Below are positions 1-5,748 of a DNA stretch of 6,717 nt, one piece after another (position 1 is the stretch's first letter; every line of letters starts with the position of its first letter). Origin of the DNA: Rhodospirillales bacterium (GTDB taxonomy: Bacteria; Pseudomonadota; Alphaproteobacteria; Acetobacterales; Acetobacteraceae); NCBI GenBank assembly GCA_018971905.1, contig JAGWZS010000099.1, positions 1 to 6,717 on the forward strand. The letters are read 5' to 3'. The translations under genes and the position numbers were made by a program. Below the pieces are notes generated by a model. The model was not told the DNA's origin. It worked only from the letters and a program-made list of their open reading frames with translations, and did not search any database.

Positions 1-1
1 C

Positions 2-1285
2 AATTGCATCCGCAACACCACCACGGACGAGTTTGCCGGGGCGGCGGCGGATGAGATTGTGGACCCGCGGCTTTATGCGGAAATCATCCGCCAATGGTCC
101 ACGGACCATCCGGAATTCACCTATCTGCCGCGCAAGTTCAAAATTGCCATCGTTGGCGCCGGGCACGATCGCGCGGCGGTGCGGGTGCATGACATCGGCA
201 TAGAGGCTTACCGCAACGAGGCGGGCGCACCGGTGTTCCGCGTGTTCGCGGGCGGCGGGCTGGGCCGTACCCCTTACGTGGCGGTGAAGCTGCGCGAGGA
301 TCTGCCGGTGCCAGAATTGCTGCGCTATTGTGAGGCGATTTTGCGCGTTTATAACGCCCTGGGCCGGCGCGACAACATGTACAAGGCCCGGATAAAAATC
401 CTGATCCGCGAGATGAAGCCGGAAGCCTTCATCAAGATGGTGGAGGACGAATATGCGAGCCTGCCCGCCGGTTACTGCCTGCTGACCGATGAAATGGTGC
501 GGACGGTGGCCGCGCGCTTCCCGGTGCCGGAATTCCCGCGCCAGGACACAGGGATTCTGAAAGCCGCAATGCTGGATGACCGCGCCCTTTCCCGCTGGGT
601 GAAGCAGAATACACATCCGCACAAGCAACCCGGCTATATCTCTGCCGTCATTTCCCTGAAGCCGGTGGGTGGCATCGCCGGAGATGCCAGCGCGGACGAG
701 ATGGATGCGGTGGCGAACCTCGCGGATAAATATTCGCTGGGCGAAATCCGCGTCAGCCACGTGCAAAATCTGGTGCTGCCGCATGTGGCCAAGGATGATG
801 TGCCCGCCTTGTTCAGGGATCTGGTGATGGCCGGCCTCGCCACGGATAATATCGGGCTGGTGACGGACATCATTGCCTGCCCGGGCATGGATTATTGCGC
901 CCTGGCCACGGCGCGTTCCATCCCCCTGGCACAGCGCATTGCCGAGCGGCTGGCGCCGCGCGAGCATGAGATCGGCACGCTGCACGTGAATATCTCAGGC
1001 TGCATCAATGCCTGCGGGCATCATCATGTCGGCCATATTGGGCTGCTCGGCGTCGATAAGAACGGCGAGGAGGTCTATCAGATCACCCTTGGCGGTGCCG
1101 CGGACGAAAAGGCCGCCATCGGCAAGATCATCGGCCCGGCGGTGCCCACGGCAAAGGTGCCGGACGCCATCGAGGCGCTGATGGAGGCCTACCTGAAGCT
1201 GCGCGAGACGGGCGAGCGTTTCATCGACACTTACCGGCGCCTGGGCGCTGAACCGTTCAAAGAGGCCATTTATGCCACTCATTAA
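2..1285 (+). CDS. cysI: Sulfite reductase hemoprotein (nitrite/sulfite reductase family), 5' end missing
   Basis: Reduces sulfite to sulfide with six electrons in the cytoplasm, using siroheme coupled to a [4Fe-4S] cluster. The reading frame is open from base 2, so the gene enters from outside; the GTG at 59 is internal. About 427 residues remain of a family usually near 550, so the first ferredoxin-like half-domain is lost. The visible part starts at the GNCxRN-type siroheme segment (Arg4), followed by PRKFK with Lys45 and Lys47, matching the siroheme-contacting lysines of E. coli CysI. The cluster ligands are complete: C-x5-C at residues 293/299 (codons 878 and 896) and C-x3-C at 334/338 (codons 1001 and 1013). 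The gene ends with TAA inside the next gene, a 14-bp overlap that implies translational coupling. The family also includes assimilatory nitrite reductases, but the DUF934 and cysK neighbours favour sulfite. No flavoprotein partner (cysJ) is seen here. Confidence 0.93.
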   Translation, partial: NCIRNTTTDEFAGAAADEIVDPRLYAEIIRQWSTDHPEFTYLPRKFKIAIVGAGHDRAAVRVHDIGIEAYRNEAGAPVFRVFAGGGLGRTPYVAVKLREDLPVPELLRYCEAILRVYNALGRRDNMYKARIKILIREMKPEAFIKMVEDEYASLPAGYCLLTDEMVRTVAARFPVPEFPRQDTGILKAAMLDDRALSRWVKQNTHPHKQPGYISAVISLKPVGGIAGDASADEMDAVANLADKYSLGEIRVSHVQNLVLPHVAKDDVPALFRDLVMAGLATDNIGLVTDIIACPGMDYCALATARSIPLAQRIAERLAPREHEIGTLHVNISGCINACGHHHVGHIGLLGVDKNGEEVYQITLGGAADEKAAIGKIIGPAVPTAKVPDAIEALMEAYLKLRETGERFIDTYRRLGAEPFKEAIYATH

Positions 1286-1652
1286 CACAAAGGCGGAAGA
1301 AATTTTCGCCGCGGCACCTGATGCGGTTCTGGTGCCCGGCGCCGGGTTGGACGAGGTTTTGCCGCATTTGGCCGAATTTGCCGTGATAGCGGTGGAATTC
1401 CCAAAATTCCGTGATGGGCGAGGGTTTACCACCGCCCGTGCCCTGCGGGAGCGGCACGGCTATAAGGGCGACTTGCGCGCTACCGGGCATTTTCTGCCGG
1501 ACCAGTTCGCCTTTTTGATCGCCTGCGGGTTCACGAGCTTTGTTACGCCGCCAGAGCATACGCCAGCACAATTTGCCGCTGCCCTGGCCAAGCCGCATCA
1601 GCCAGGGCAACTGCTGCGCCGCTCTCTCTCGCGCGCATTGGAAGTGGGCTGA
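1272..1652 (+). CDS. DUF934 family protein, sulfite-reductase-associated
   Basis: A 126-residue soluble protein without a signal peptide or membrane segment. The conserved DUF934 core spans about residues 42-90: an EFPKFxDGRGF stretch, then an [18 protein letters not shown] stretch, then a DQxxFLxxCGF stretch. This family is known mainly from its position directly after cysI in proteobacteria, often followed by cysH; its biochemical role is not established. The start ATG is preceded by AAAGAGG (1259-1265) at a 6-nt spacing, inside the end of cysI. The 14-bp overlap with cysI suggests the two proteins are made together. An auxiliary role in sulfite reduction, such as assembly or electron delivery, is plausible but inferred only from neighbourhood. 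There is one cysteine (Cys85), so it is unlikely to bind an iron-sulfur cluster alone. The last 20-25 residues lie over a strong inverted repeat in the DNA. Confidence 0.9.
   Translation: MPLINTKAEEIFAAAPDAVLVPGAGLDEVLPHLAEFAVIAVEFPKFRDGRGFTTARALRERHGYKGDLRATGHFLPDQFAFLIACGFTSFVTPPEHTPAQFAAALAKPHQPGQLLRRSLSRALEVG
1580..1609 (+). repeat. Perfect 9-bp inverted repeat (RNA hairpin) near the end of the DUF934 gene
   Basis: TGCCCTGGC at 1580-1588 pairs perfectly with GCCAGGGCA at 1601-1609 around a 12-nt loop. It is the longest uninterrupted GC-rich stem noticed in the window. It lies inside the coding region about 40 bp before the DUF934 stop, and no T-run follows, so it is not a standard intrinsic terminator. 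It could affect mRNA stability or processing between DUF934 and cysK, or be a by-product of codon choice. Confidence 0.4.
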
Positions 1653-1702
1653 GCCATGCCCTTGTGCTGGATGCATATCAGCGCGACATAACGGAAAACG
1701 CC

Positions 1703-1708
1703 AGGAGA
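1703..1708 (+). promoter_or_regulatory. Ribosome binding site that fixes the cysK start
   Basis: AGGAGA lies 5 nt upstream of the ATG at 1714. The cysK reading frame stays open upstream as far as 1540, so this site, together with the family's usual N-terminus (VLDTIGNTP soon after Met1), decides the start. Confidence 0.8.
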
Positions 1709-1713
1709 TAAAC

Positions 1714-2628
1714 ATGCCGGTCAGCTCCGTTCTGGATACCATTGGCAACACGCCGCATATCCGTCTCTCCCGCTTGTTTCCTGAAGCCAATGTCTGGGTG
1801 AAGTCTGAGCGCGGCAACCCTGGCGGCTCGATCAAGGATCGCATCGCGCTTGCGATGATCGAGGCGGCGGAGCGGGACGGGCTGCTGAAGCCGGGCGGAC
1901 TGATCATCGAGCCTACCTCCGGTAATACGGGCGTTGGTTTGGCGCTGGTGGCGGCGGTGAAGGGCTATAAGCTGATCCTGGTGATGCCGGAAAGCATGTC
2001 TCTGGAGCGCCGGCGGCTGATGCAGGCTTACGGTGCCAGCTTCGACCTCACGCCCCGCGAGAAGGGCATGAAAGGCGCCATCGCCCGAGCGATGGAATTG
2101 CAGGAGCAAAATCCAGGCGCTTTTATTCCACAGCAATTTGAAAATCCGGCGAATATCGATGTCCACGCCCGCACCACGGCGCAGGAGATTCTGGCAGATT
2201 TTCCGGACGGCCTGGATGTGATCATCTCCGGCGTTGGCACCGGCGGCCACATCACCGCCTGCGCGGAAGTTTTGAAGAAGCACTGGCCTAATTTGCGGGT
2301 TTTCGCGGTGGAGCCGGCTGCCTCGCCCGTGCTCTCCGGCGGCTCTCCTGCGCCGCATCCCATCCAGGGCATTGGCGCCGGGTTTGTGCCGGATAATTTT
2401 CACCCCGCGGCGATCGACGGCATTATCACCGTGGAAGGTGACGCCGCCAAGGGTTACGCCCGGCGCTCCGCTGCCCAGGAGGGGCTACTGGTTGGGATTT
2501 CCTCCGGCGCCACGCTGGCGGCCATCGCCAAAAAGCTGCCGGAACTGCCCGCCGGGGCGCGTATTCTTGGCTTCAACTACGATACCGGCGAACGCTACCT
2601 TTCGGTGCAGGACTTCCTGCCGGGTTGA
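1714..2628 (+). CDS. cysK: Cysteine synthase A (O-acetylserine sulfhydrylase)
   Basis: A PLP enzyme that makes cysteine from O-acetylserine and sulfide, the step after sulfite reduction. The protein is 304 residues, normal for CysK. Visible landmarks are an N-terminal [16 protein letters not shown] with the PLP-binding Lys41; the substrate loop TSGNTG at 68-73; [17 protein letters not shown] at 92-108; the glycine-rich phosphate loop GVGTGGH at 173-179; GISSGA at 261-266, whose serine contacts the pyridine ring; and DTGERYLS at 290-297, typical of CysK. His179 replaces the threonine of the common GTGGT loop; from memory this is frequent in alphaproteobacterial homologues. CysM is less likely given the MSLERR and DTGERYLS segments. 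A 61-bp spacer separates it from DUF934, so it may be co-transcribed or have its own weak promoter. Its stop codon lies inside an FNR-type box that precedes hemN. Confidence 0.94.
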   Translation: MPVSSVLDTIGNTPHIRLSRLFPEANVWVKSERGNPGGSIKDRIALAMIEAAERDGLLKPGGLIIEPTSGNTGVGLALVAAVKGYKLILVMPESMSLERRRLMQAYGASFDLTPREKGMKGAIARAMELQEQNPGAFIPQQFENPANIDVHARTTAQEILADFPDGLDVIISGVGTGGHITACAEVLKKHWPNLRVFAVEPAASPVLSGGSPAPHPIQGIGAGFVPDNFHPAAIDGIITVEGDAAKGYARRSAAQEGLLVGISSGATLAAIAKKLPELPAGARILGFNYDTGERYLSVQDFLPG

Positions 2629-2638
2629 TCTTCATCAA
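2625..2638. promoter_or_regulatory. FNR/Anr-type operator upstream of hemN
   Basis: The sequence TTGATCTTCATCAA is a perfect match to the FNR-family consensus TTGAT-N4-ATCAA. It is centred at 2631.5, overlaps the cysK TGA stop (2626-2628) and ends 23 bp before the first hemN ATG. FNR, Anr and FnrL are known to activate hemN genes under low oxygen in several proteobacteria, so position and target fit. With ten fixed bases a chance match is expected about once per million positions. No second box with both half-sites was found in the window. Binding itself is inferred. Confidence 0.75.
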
Positions 2639-2661
2639 GGCGGTGCCGGTGGCGCGGTGGC

Positions 2662-4035
2662 ATGGTTACGGCCATGACCGACGCCGACCTCATTACCCGC
2701 TACGGCGGCCGCCTGCCGCGCTACACCAGCTACCCGACCGCGCCGCATTTTCATGAGGGCGTGGGGGCTGGCGAATATGCCGCTTGGCTGGCCGCGCTGC
2801 CGCCTGATGCGGAGATTTCGCTTTATCTGCATGTGCCGTTTTGCGACCGGCTTTGCCTTTATTGCGGCTGCCATACCAGTGTTGCGCGGCAAGAGCGGCC
2901 GAAGCGTGCCTATGCCAGGGCTCTGGCGCGGGAGATTGGGCTGGTAGCTGAAGCGCTGGGCCGGCGGGCGCCGGTGAGCCAGGTGCATTGGGGTGGCGGC
3001 ACCCCCACCGCTTTGCCAGATGGCTGCCTGGCCGGGCTGATGGATATTATCCATGCCCGGTTTGCTGTGGCGGCGGATGCTGAGATTGCCATTGAGCTTG
3101 ACCCCGCCGCGCTGCCTCCCGCAAAGCTGGCCGCCCTGGCGGAGATTGGCCTCACCCGCGCCAGCCTAGGGGTGCAGGATTTTGACGAAACGGTACAGAA
3201 AGCCATCGGCCGGATGCAGAGCTTTGAAGAAACGCGTGCTGCCGCCGAGGGGCTGCGGCGGCTGGGGGTAGGCTCCCTCAATCTCGACCTCATCTATGGC
3301 CTGCCGTATCAGACGGAGGAAAGCGTCGCCCGCACCGCCCGGCTGGCGCTGGAACTGGCGCCAGACCGCGCCGCCGTGTTTGGTTATGCCCATGTGCCAT
3401 GGATGAAGAAGCATCAGGCGCTGCTGCCCGAGGCGGCTTTGCCCGAGGCGCCGCAGCGCCTGCGGCAGGAGGCCGCGATCCGCGCCGTGCTGGAGAGGGA
3501 AGGCGGCATGGTGCCGGTGGGGCTGGACCATTACGCTCTGCCGGGTGACCCGATGACGCAGGCGGTGAAGGCCGGGGCATTGCAGCGCGGTTTCCAGGGG
3601 TACACGACGGATAGGGCCCCTGTGTTGATCGGGCTTGGTGCCAGTGCCATCGGCACCATGCCGCAGGGCTATGTGCAGAACCAGCCTGGTATTCCCGCTT
3701 ATGAAGCCAGCATTGCCCAGGGCCGCCTGCCGGTGGCGCGGGGGCTGGAGCTGAGTGGCGAAGACCGGCTGCGCCGTGCTGTGATCGAGCGGATCATGTG
3801 CGATCTTGCGGTGGATTTGCCAGCCATGGCGTCAGCTTTTGGTGCCCGCCCAGAGGCGCTGTTAGTGGGCGCGGCGCAGCTTCGTGGCTTTCTGGCCGAT
3901 GGGTTGGTGGAATGGGACGGTGCGCGGCTGAGCATAACCCCGCGCGGCCGCCCGTTCATGCGCAATGTTGCGGCGTTGTTCGATGCGTATCTGGACCGCC
4001 CTTCCACGCAGCCGCGCCATGCCCATGCTGTTTGA
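2662..4035 (+). CDS. hemN: Oxygen-independent coproporphyrinogen III dehydrogenase (radical SAM)
   Basis: Converts coproporphyrinogen III to protoporphyrinogen IX without oxygen, a cytoplasmic step of heme synthesis. From 2662 the protein is 457 residues, the same as E. coli HemN. It has the RYTSYPTA segment near the N-terminus (residues 20-27), the radical SAM cluster motif C-x3-C-x2-C-x-C at Cys61/65/68/70 (E. coli 62/66/69/71), the SAM-binding GGGTPT at 111-116, NLDLIYGLPYQT, RGFQGYTTD, GLGASAIG, and a C-terminal RNVAALFDAYL segment. The RYTSYPTA part and the fourth motif cysteine separate it from the heme chaperone HemW. An in-frame ATG at 2674 is an alternative start giving MTDADL; neither ATG has a good ribosome binding site. 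The gene begins 33 bp after cysK, behind an FNR-type box, so expression probably rises at low oxygen. It ends 11 bp from the convergent permease gene. Confidence 0.95.
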   Translation: MVTAMTDADLITRYGGRLPRYTSYPTAPHFHEGVGAGEYAAWLAALPPDAEISLYLHVPFCDRLCLYCGCHTSVARQERPKRAYARALAREIGLVAEALGRRAPVSQVHWGGGTPTALPDGCLAGLMDIIHARFAVAADAEIAIELDPAALPPAKLAALAEIGLTRASLGVQDFDETVQKAIGRMQSFEETRAAAEGLRRLGVGSLNLDLIYGLPYQTEESVARTARLALELAPDRAAVFGYAHVPWMKKHQALLPEAALPEAPQRLRQEAAIRAVLEREGGMVPVGLDHYALPGDPMTQAVKAGALQRGFQGYTTDRAPVLIGLGASAIGTMPQGYVQNQPGIPAYEASIAQGRLPVARGLELSGEDRLRRAVIERIMCDLAVDLPAMASAFGARPEALLVGAAQLRGFLADGLVEWDGARLSITPRGRPFMRNVAALFDAYLDRPSTQPRHAHAV

Positions 4036-4039
4036 GGCT

Positions 4040-4059
4040 GGTGGCGTTACGCGGCCACC
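4040..4059. terminator. Possible weak hairpin between convergent hemN and potC-like genes
   Basis: GGTGGC (4040-4045) pairs with GCCACC (4054-4059) around an 8-nt loop, just after the hemN stop and over the last codons of the minus-strand permease. It could serve both strands because the genes converge. There is no T-run on either side and the stem is only 6 bp, so a role as terminator is uncertain. Confidence 0.25.
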
Positions 4060-4877
4060 TGCCGGCGGTGTGTTAGCGCCACATTTACCAGCGCCAGTGC
4101 AATGCCACCCATGAAGATGAAGGTGGAAAGCACGAAAACCTGCGGCGGCATGCCAACTTTCACGGCGCCATAAACCCAGAGCGGGAAGGTGAGCGTTTGC
4201 CCGGCGACGAAGGAGGTAATGATCAGATCGTCGATCGAGAGCAGGAAGCAGAGCATACAGGCGCCGATGATGCCGGGCAGGATGAGCGGGAAGGTCACGG
4301 TCCAGAACGCCACCCAGGGTGTGGCGCCAAGGTCCGCTGCGGCGCGGTCCAGCGCACGGTCGAGCCCGGAAACGCGGGCGCGGATCACCACCACCGCGAA
4401 GGCGAGATTGAAGGCCACGTGCGCGATGAAGATCGTCAGGAGCCCGCGCGGCAGGTTTAAGGCCAGAAACAGCGAGAGTAGCGAGGCACCGACCACCACA
4501 GCGGGTGCGGCGATATCCGCGAAGATCACGAGATCCGTTGCGCTTTTGCCCCAGTACCGGTAGCGCGCCAGGGCCAAAGCGAGCGGTGTGCCGATAATGG
4601 ATGAAATAACGGCACTGCCCACCGCCACTTCCAGTGAATGGATGAGCGCGCTGGTCAGGTCCTGAATGCCGAAAGCATCGCGGTAATTGGCAAAGGTAAA
4701 GTGCAGCCAGTTGAGCGCGATGCGCCCCTCCGGGGCGTAGTTGAAGCTGAACACCACCATCACGCCGATGGGCAGCATGGTGTAGATGATCATCGCCCAG
4801 GTGAAGCAGGCGAGAATCCGCTCGCCCAGGCGGCTGGGTTTAAAGGCGGACGGCATGGGTGAAGTTGTGCCGCTCAT
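4047..4877 (-). CDS. potC: ABC transporter inner-membrane permease, polyamine type (PotC/PotI-like)
   Basis: One of two membrane subunits of a spermidine/putrescine-type importer. The 276-residue protein has a hydrophobic segment at about 21-45 after a basic N-terminus, then further segments near 79-104, 115-140, 145-166, 196-214 and 246-268, the six expected for this family. The cytoplasmic EAA loop that docks the ATPase is at 176-202 (DRAAADLGA to PLILPG) with its conserved Gly184. The SIDDLIITSF stretch at 214-223 is characteristic of PotC/PotI. AGGAG (4886-4890 on the complementary strand) lies 8 nt before the ATG, within the end of the upstream permease gene. The start shares an ATGA overlap with that gene's stop, indicating translational coupling. 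The family assignment is firm; the exact substrate, such as putrescine or spermidine, cannot be read from the sequence. Confidence 0.88.
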   Translation of the reverse strand: MSGTTSPMPSAFKPSRLGERILACFTWAMIIYTMLPIGVMVVFSFNYAPEGRIALNWLHFTFANYRDAFGIQDLTSALIHSLEVAVGSAVISSIIGTPLALALARYRYWGKSATDLVIFADIAAPAVVVGASLLSLFLALNLPRGLLTIFIAHVAFNLAFAVVVIRARVSGLDRALDRAAADLGATPWVAFWTVTFPLILPGIIGACMLCFLLSIDDLIITSFVAGQTLTFPLWVYGAVKVGMPPQVFVLSTFIFMGGIALALVNVALTHRRQVAA

Positions 4878-5734
4878 GCCGCATACTCCTGAATGGCTTC
4901 GGTGCCGAACGCCTTGGAGTAAAGCAAAATGGCGATCATCAGCATCAGCATCAATATTGAGGAGAGCGCCGCGGCCATCGGGTAATCCTGGTTCTCAAAG
5001 AACGAATCCTGGATGATATTGCCGATCATGTAGGTGCCTGGTCCACCGAGCAGTGCGGCGTTCACGAAATCGCCCACATTCGTTACGAACACCAGCAGGA
5101 AGCCCGCGAACACGCCCGGGGCTGAGAGCGGCAGAATGATCTTCATGAAGGCGGTGGCCGGGGAGGCGTAAAGGTCGTTCGCTGCGCGTACCAGCCGGCG
5201 GTCGATCTTCTCCAGCACCACGTAGAGCGGCAGCACGTAATAGGCGAAGGAATTATACACCAGCCCGCCGATTACCGCCCATTGTGTTGAGAGCAGATGG
5301 AAGCTTTGCGGCAACAATCCGATGGCCTTCAGCGGTCCGAACAGGAAGCCTTGGTCTGAGAGAATGAACTCCCACGCCAGCACGCGGATGACGAAGGACA
5401 CAAAGAACGGCAGCATGATGAGAAACAAATAGGTGCTTTTATGCCGGCCGCCGTAAAACGCGATCCAGTAGGCCACGGGATAAGAGATTGCCAGTGTGAT
5501 CACGGTCGATGCTGTTCCGTACCAGAAAGATCGCACGAACGCGTCTTCATAGGTCGTGAAGCCGGTGACGAATTCCTGGAAATTATCGGATATGGTGTAG
5601 CCGGTGAGCGGGTTGCCCACCGCCAGCGCCATGCCCAGCATCGAGGCAAGCGGGATGATAAAGAATACGACGAGATACACCCAGCTCGGCAGGCTGAGCA
5701 GATAGGGAGCCAGTTTTCCGCGCAGCTGCCGCAT
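4874..5734 (-). CDS. potB: ABC transporter inner-membrane permease, polyamine type (PotB/PotH-like)
   Basis: Partner membrane subunit of the same importer, 286 residues. A hydrophobic segment at about 11-40 follows a basic N-terminus, and others lie near 70-94, 101-122, 150-173, 196-218 and 253-273. An IRVLAW segment at 116-121 resembles the IRTYAW of PotB. The stretch from GDFVNAALLGG to MIGNII at 221-241 is typical of the PotB/PotH side. The ATPase-docking EAA loop is at 181-207 but reads AANDLYAS, with Tyr189 where the classical motif has glycine; similar DLYA variants occur, from memory, in PotB-like permeases of other bacteria. GGAGAT (5740-5745, complementary strand) lies 5 nt upstream of the ATG. 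The gene starts 14 bp after the binding-protein stop and ends in a 4-bp overlap with the next permease, so the three genes form one transcript. Substrate is not determined. Confidence 0.88.
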   Translation of the reverse strand: MRQLRGKLAPYLLSLPSWVYLVVFFIIPLASMLGMALAVGNPLTGYTISDNFQEFVTGFTTYEDAFVRSFWYGTASTVITLAISYPVAYWIAFYGGRHKSTYLFLIMLPFFVSFVIRVLAWEFILSDQGFLFGPLKAIGLLPQSFHLLSTQWAVIGGLVYNSFAYYVLPLYVVLEKIDRRLVRAANDLYASPATAFMKIILPLSAPGVFAGFLLVFVTNVGDFVNAALLGGPGTYMIGNIIQDSFFENQDYPMAAALSSILMLMLMIAILLYSKAFGTEAIQEYAA

Positions 5735-5748
5735 GGGGTATCTCCGTC

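Noticed and set aside
59..61. GTG at 59 as the start of the sulfite reductase gene
   Set aside because: The frame is open to the window edge and the residues before it carry the conserved siroheme-binding segment, so the real start is outside.
1394..1410. Inverted repeat GGAATT-N5-AATTCC in the DUF934 gene
   Set aside because: It encodes part of the conserved EFPKF motif, so coding constraint explains it.
1662..1692. Possible cysK promoter (TTGTGC with CATAAC)
   Set aside because: Only 3 of 6 and 4 of 6 consensus bases with a 19-bp gap; too weak to call in a GC-rich genome.
1540..1713. In-frame extension of cysK upstream to an ATG at 1540
   Set aside because: The extra residues are a shadow of DUF934 and the spacer with no resemblance to cysteine synthase. 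The ATG at 1714 has a good AGGAGA site and gives the normal N-terminus and length.
1257..1907. Long minus-strand open frames opposite cysI, DUF934, cysK and hemN
   Set aside because: Low-complexity Arg/Pro/Ser/Ala-rich translations typical of antisense shadows in GC-rich DNA; the plus-strand genes are clearly real families.
4951..4960. Ten-base palindrome TCAATATTGA
   Set aside because: It falls inside the last membrane segment of the PotB-like gene, far from any start, and lacks the TTGAT-N4-ATCAA arrangement of an FNR box; most likely chance.
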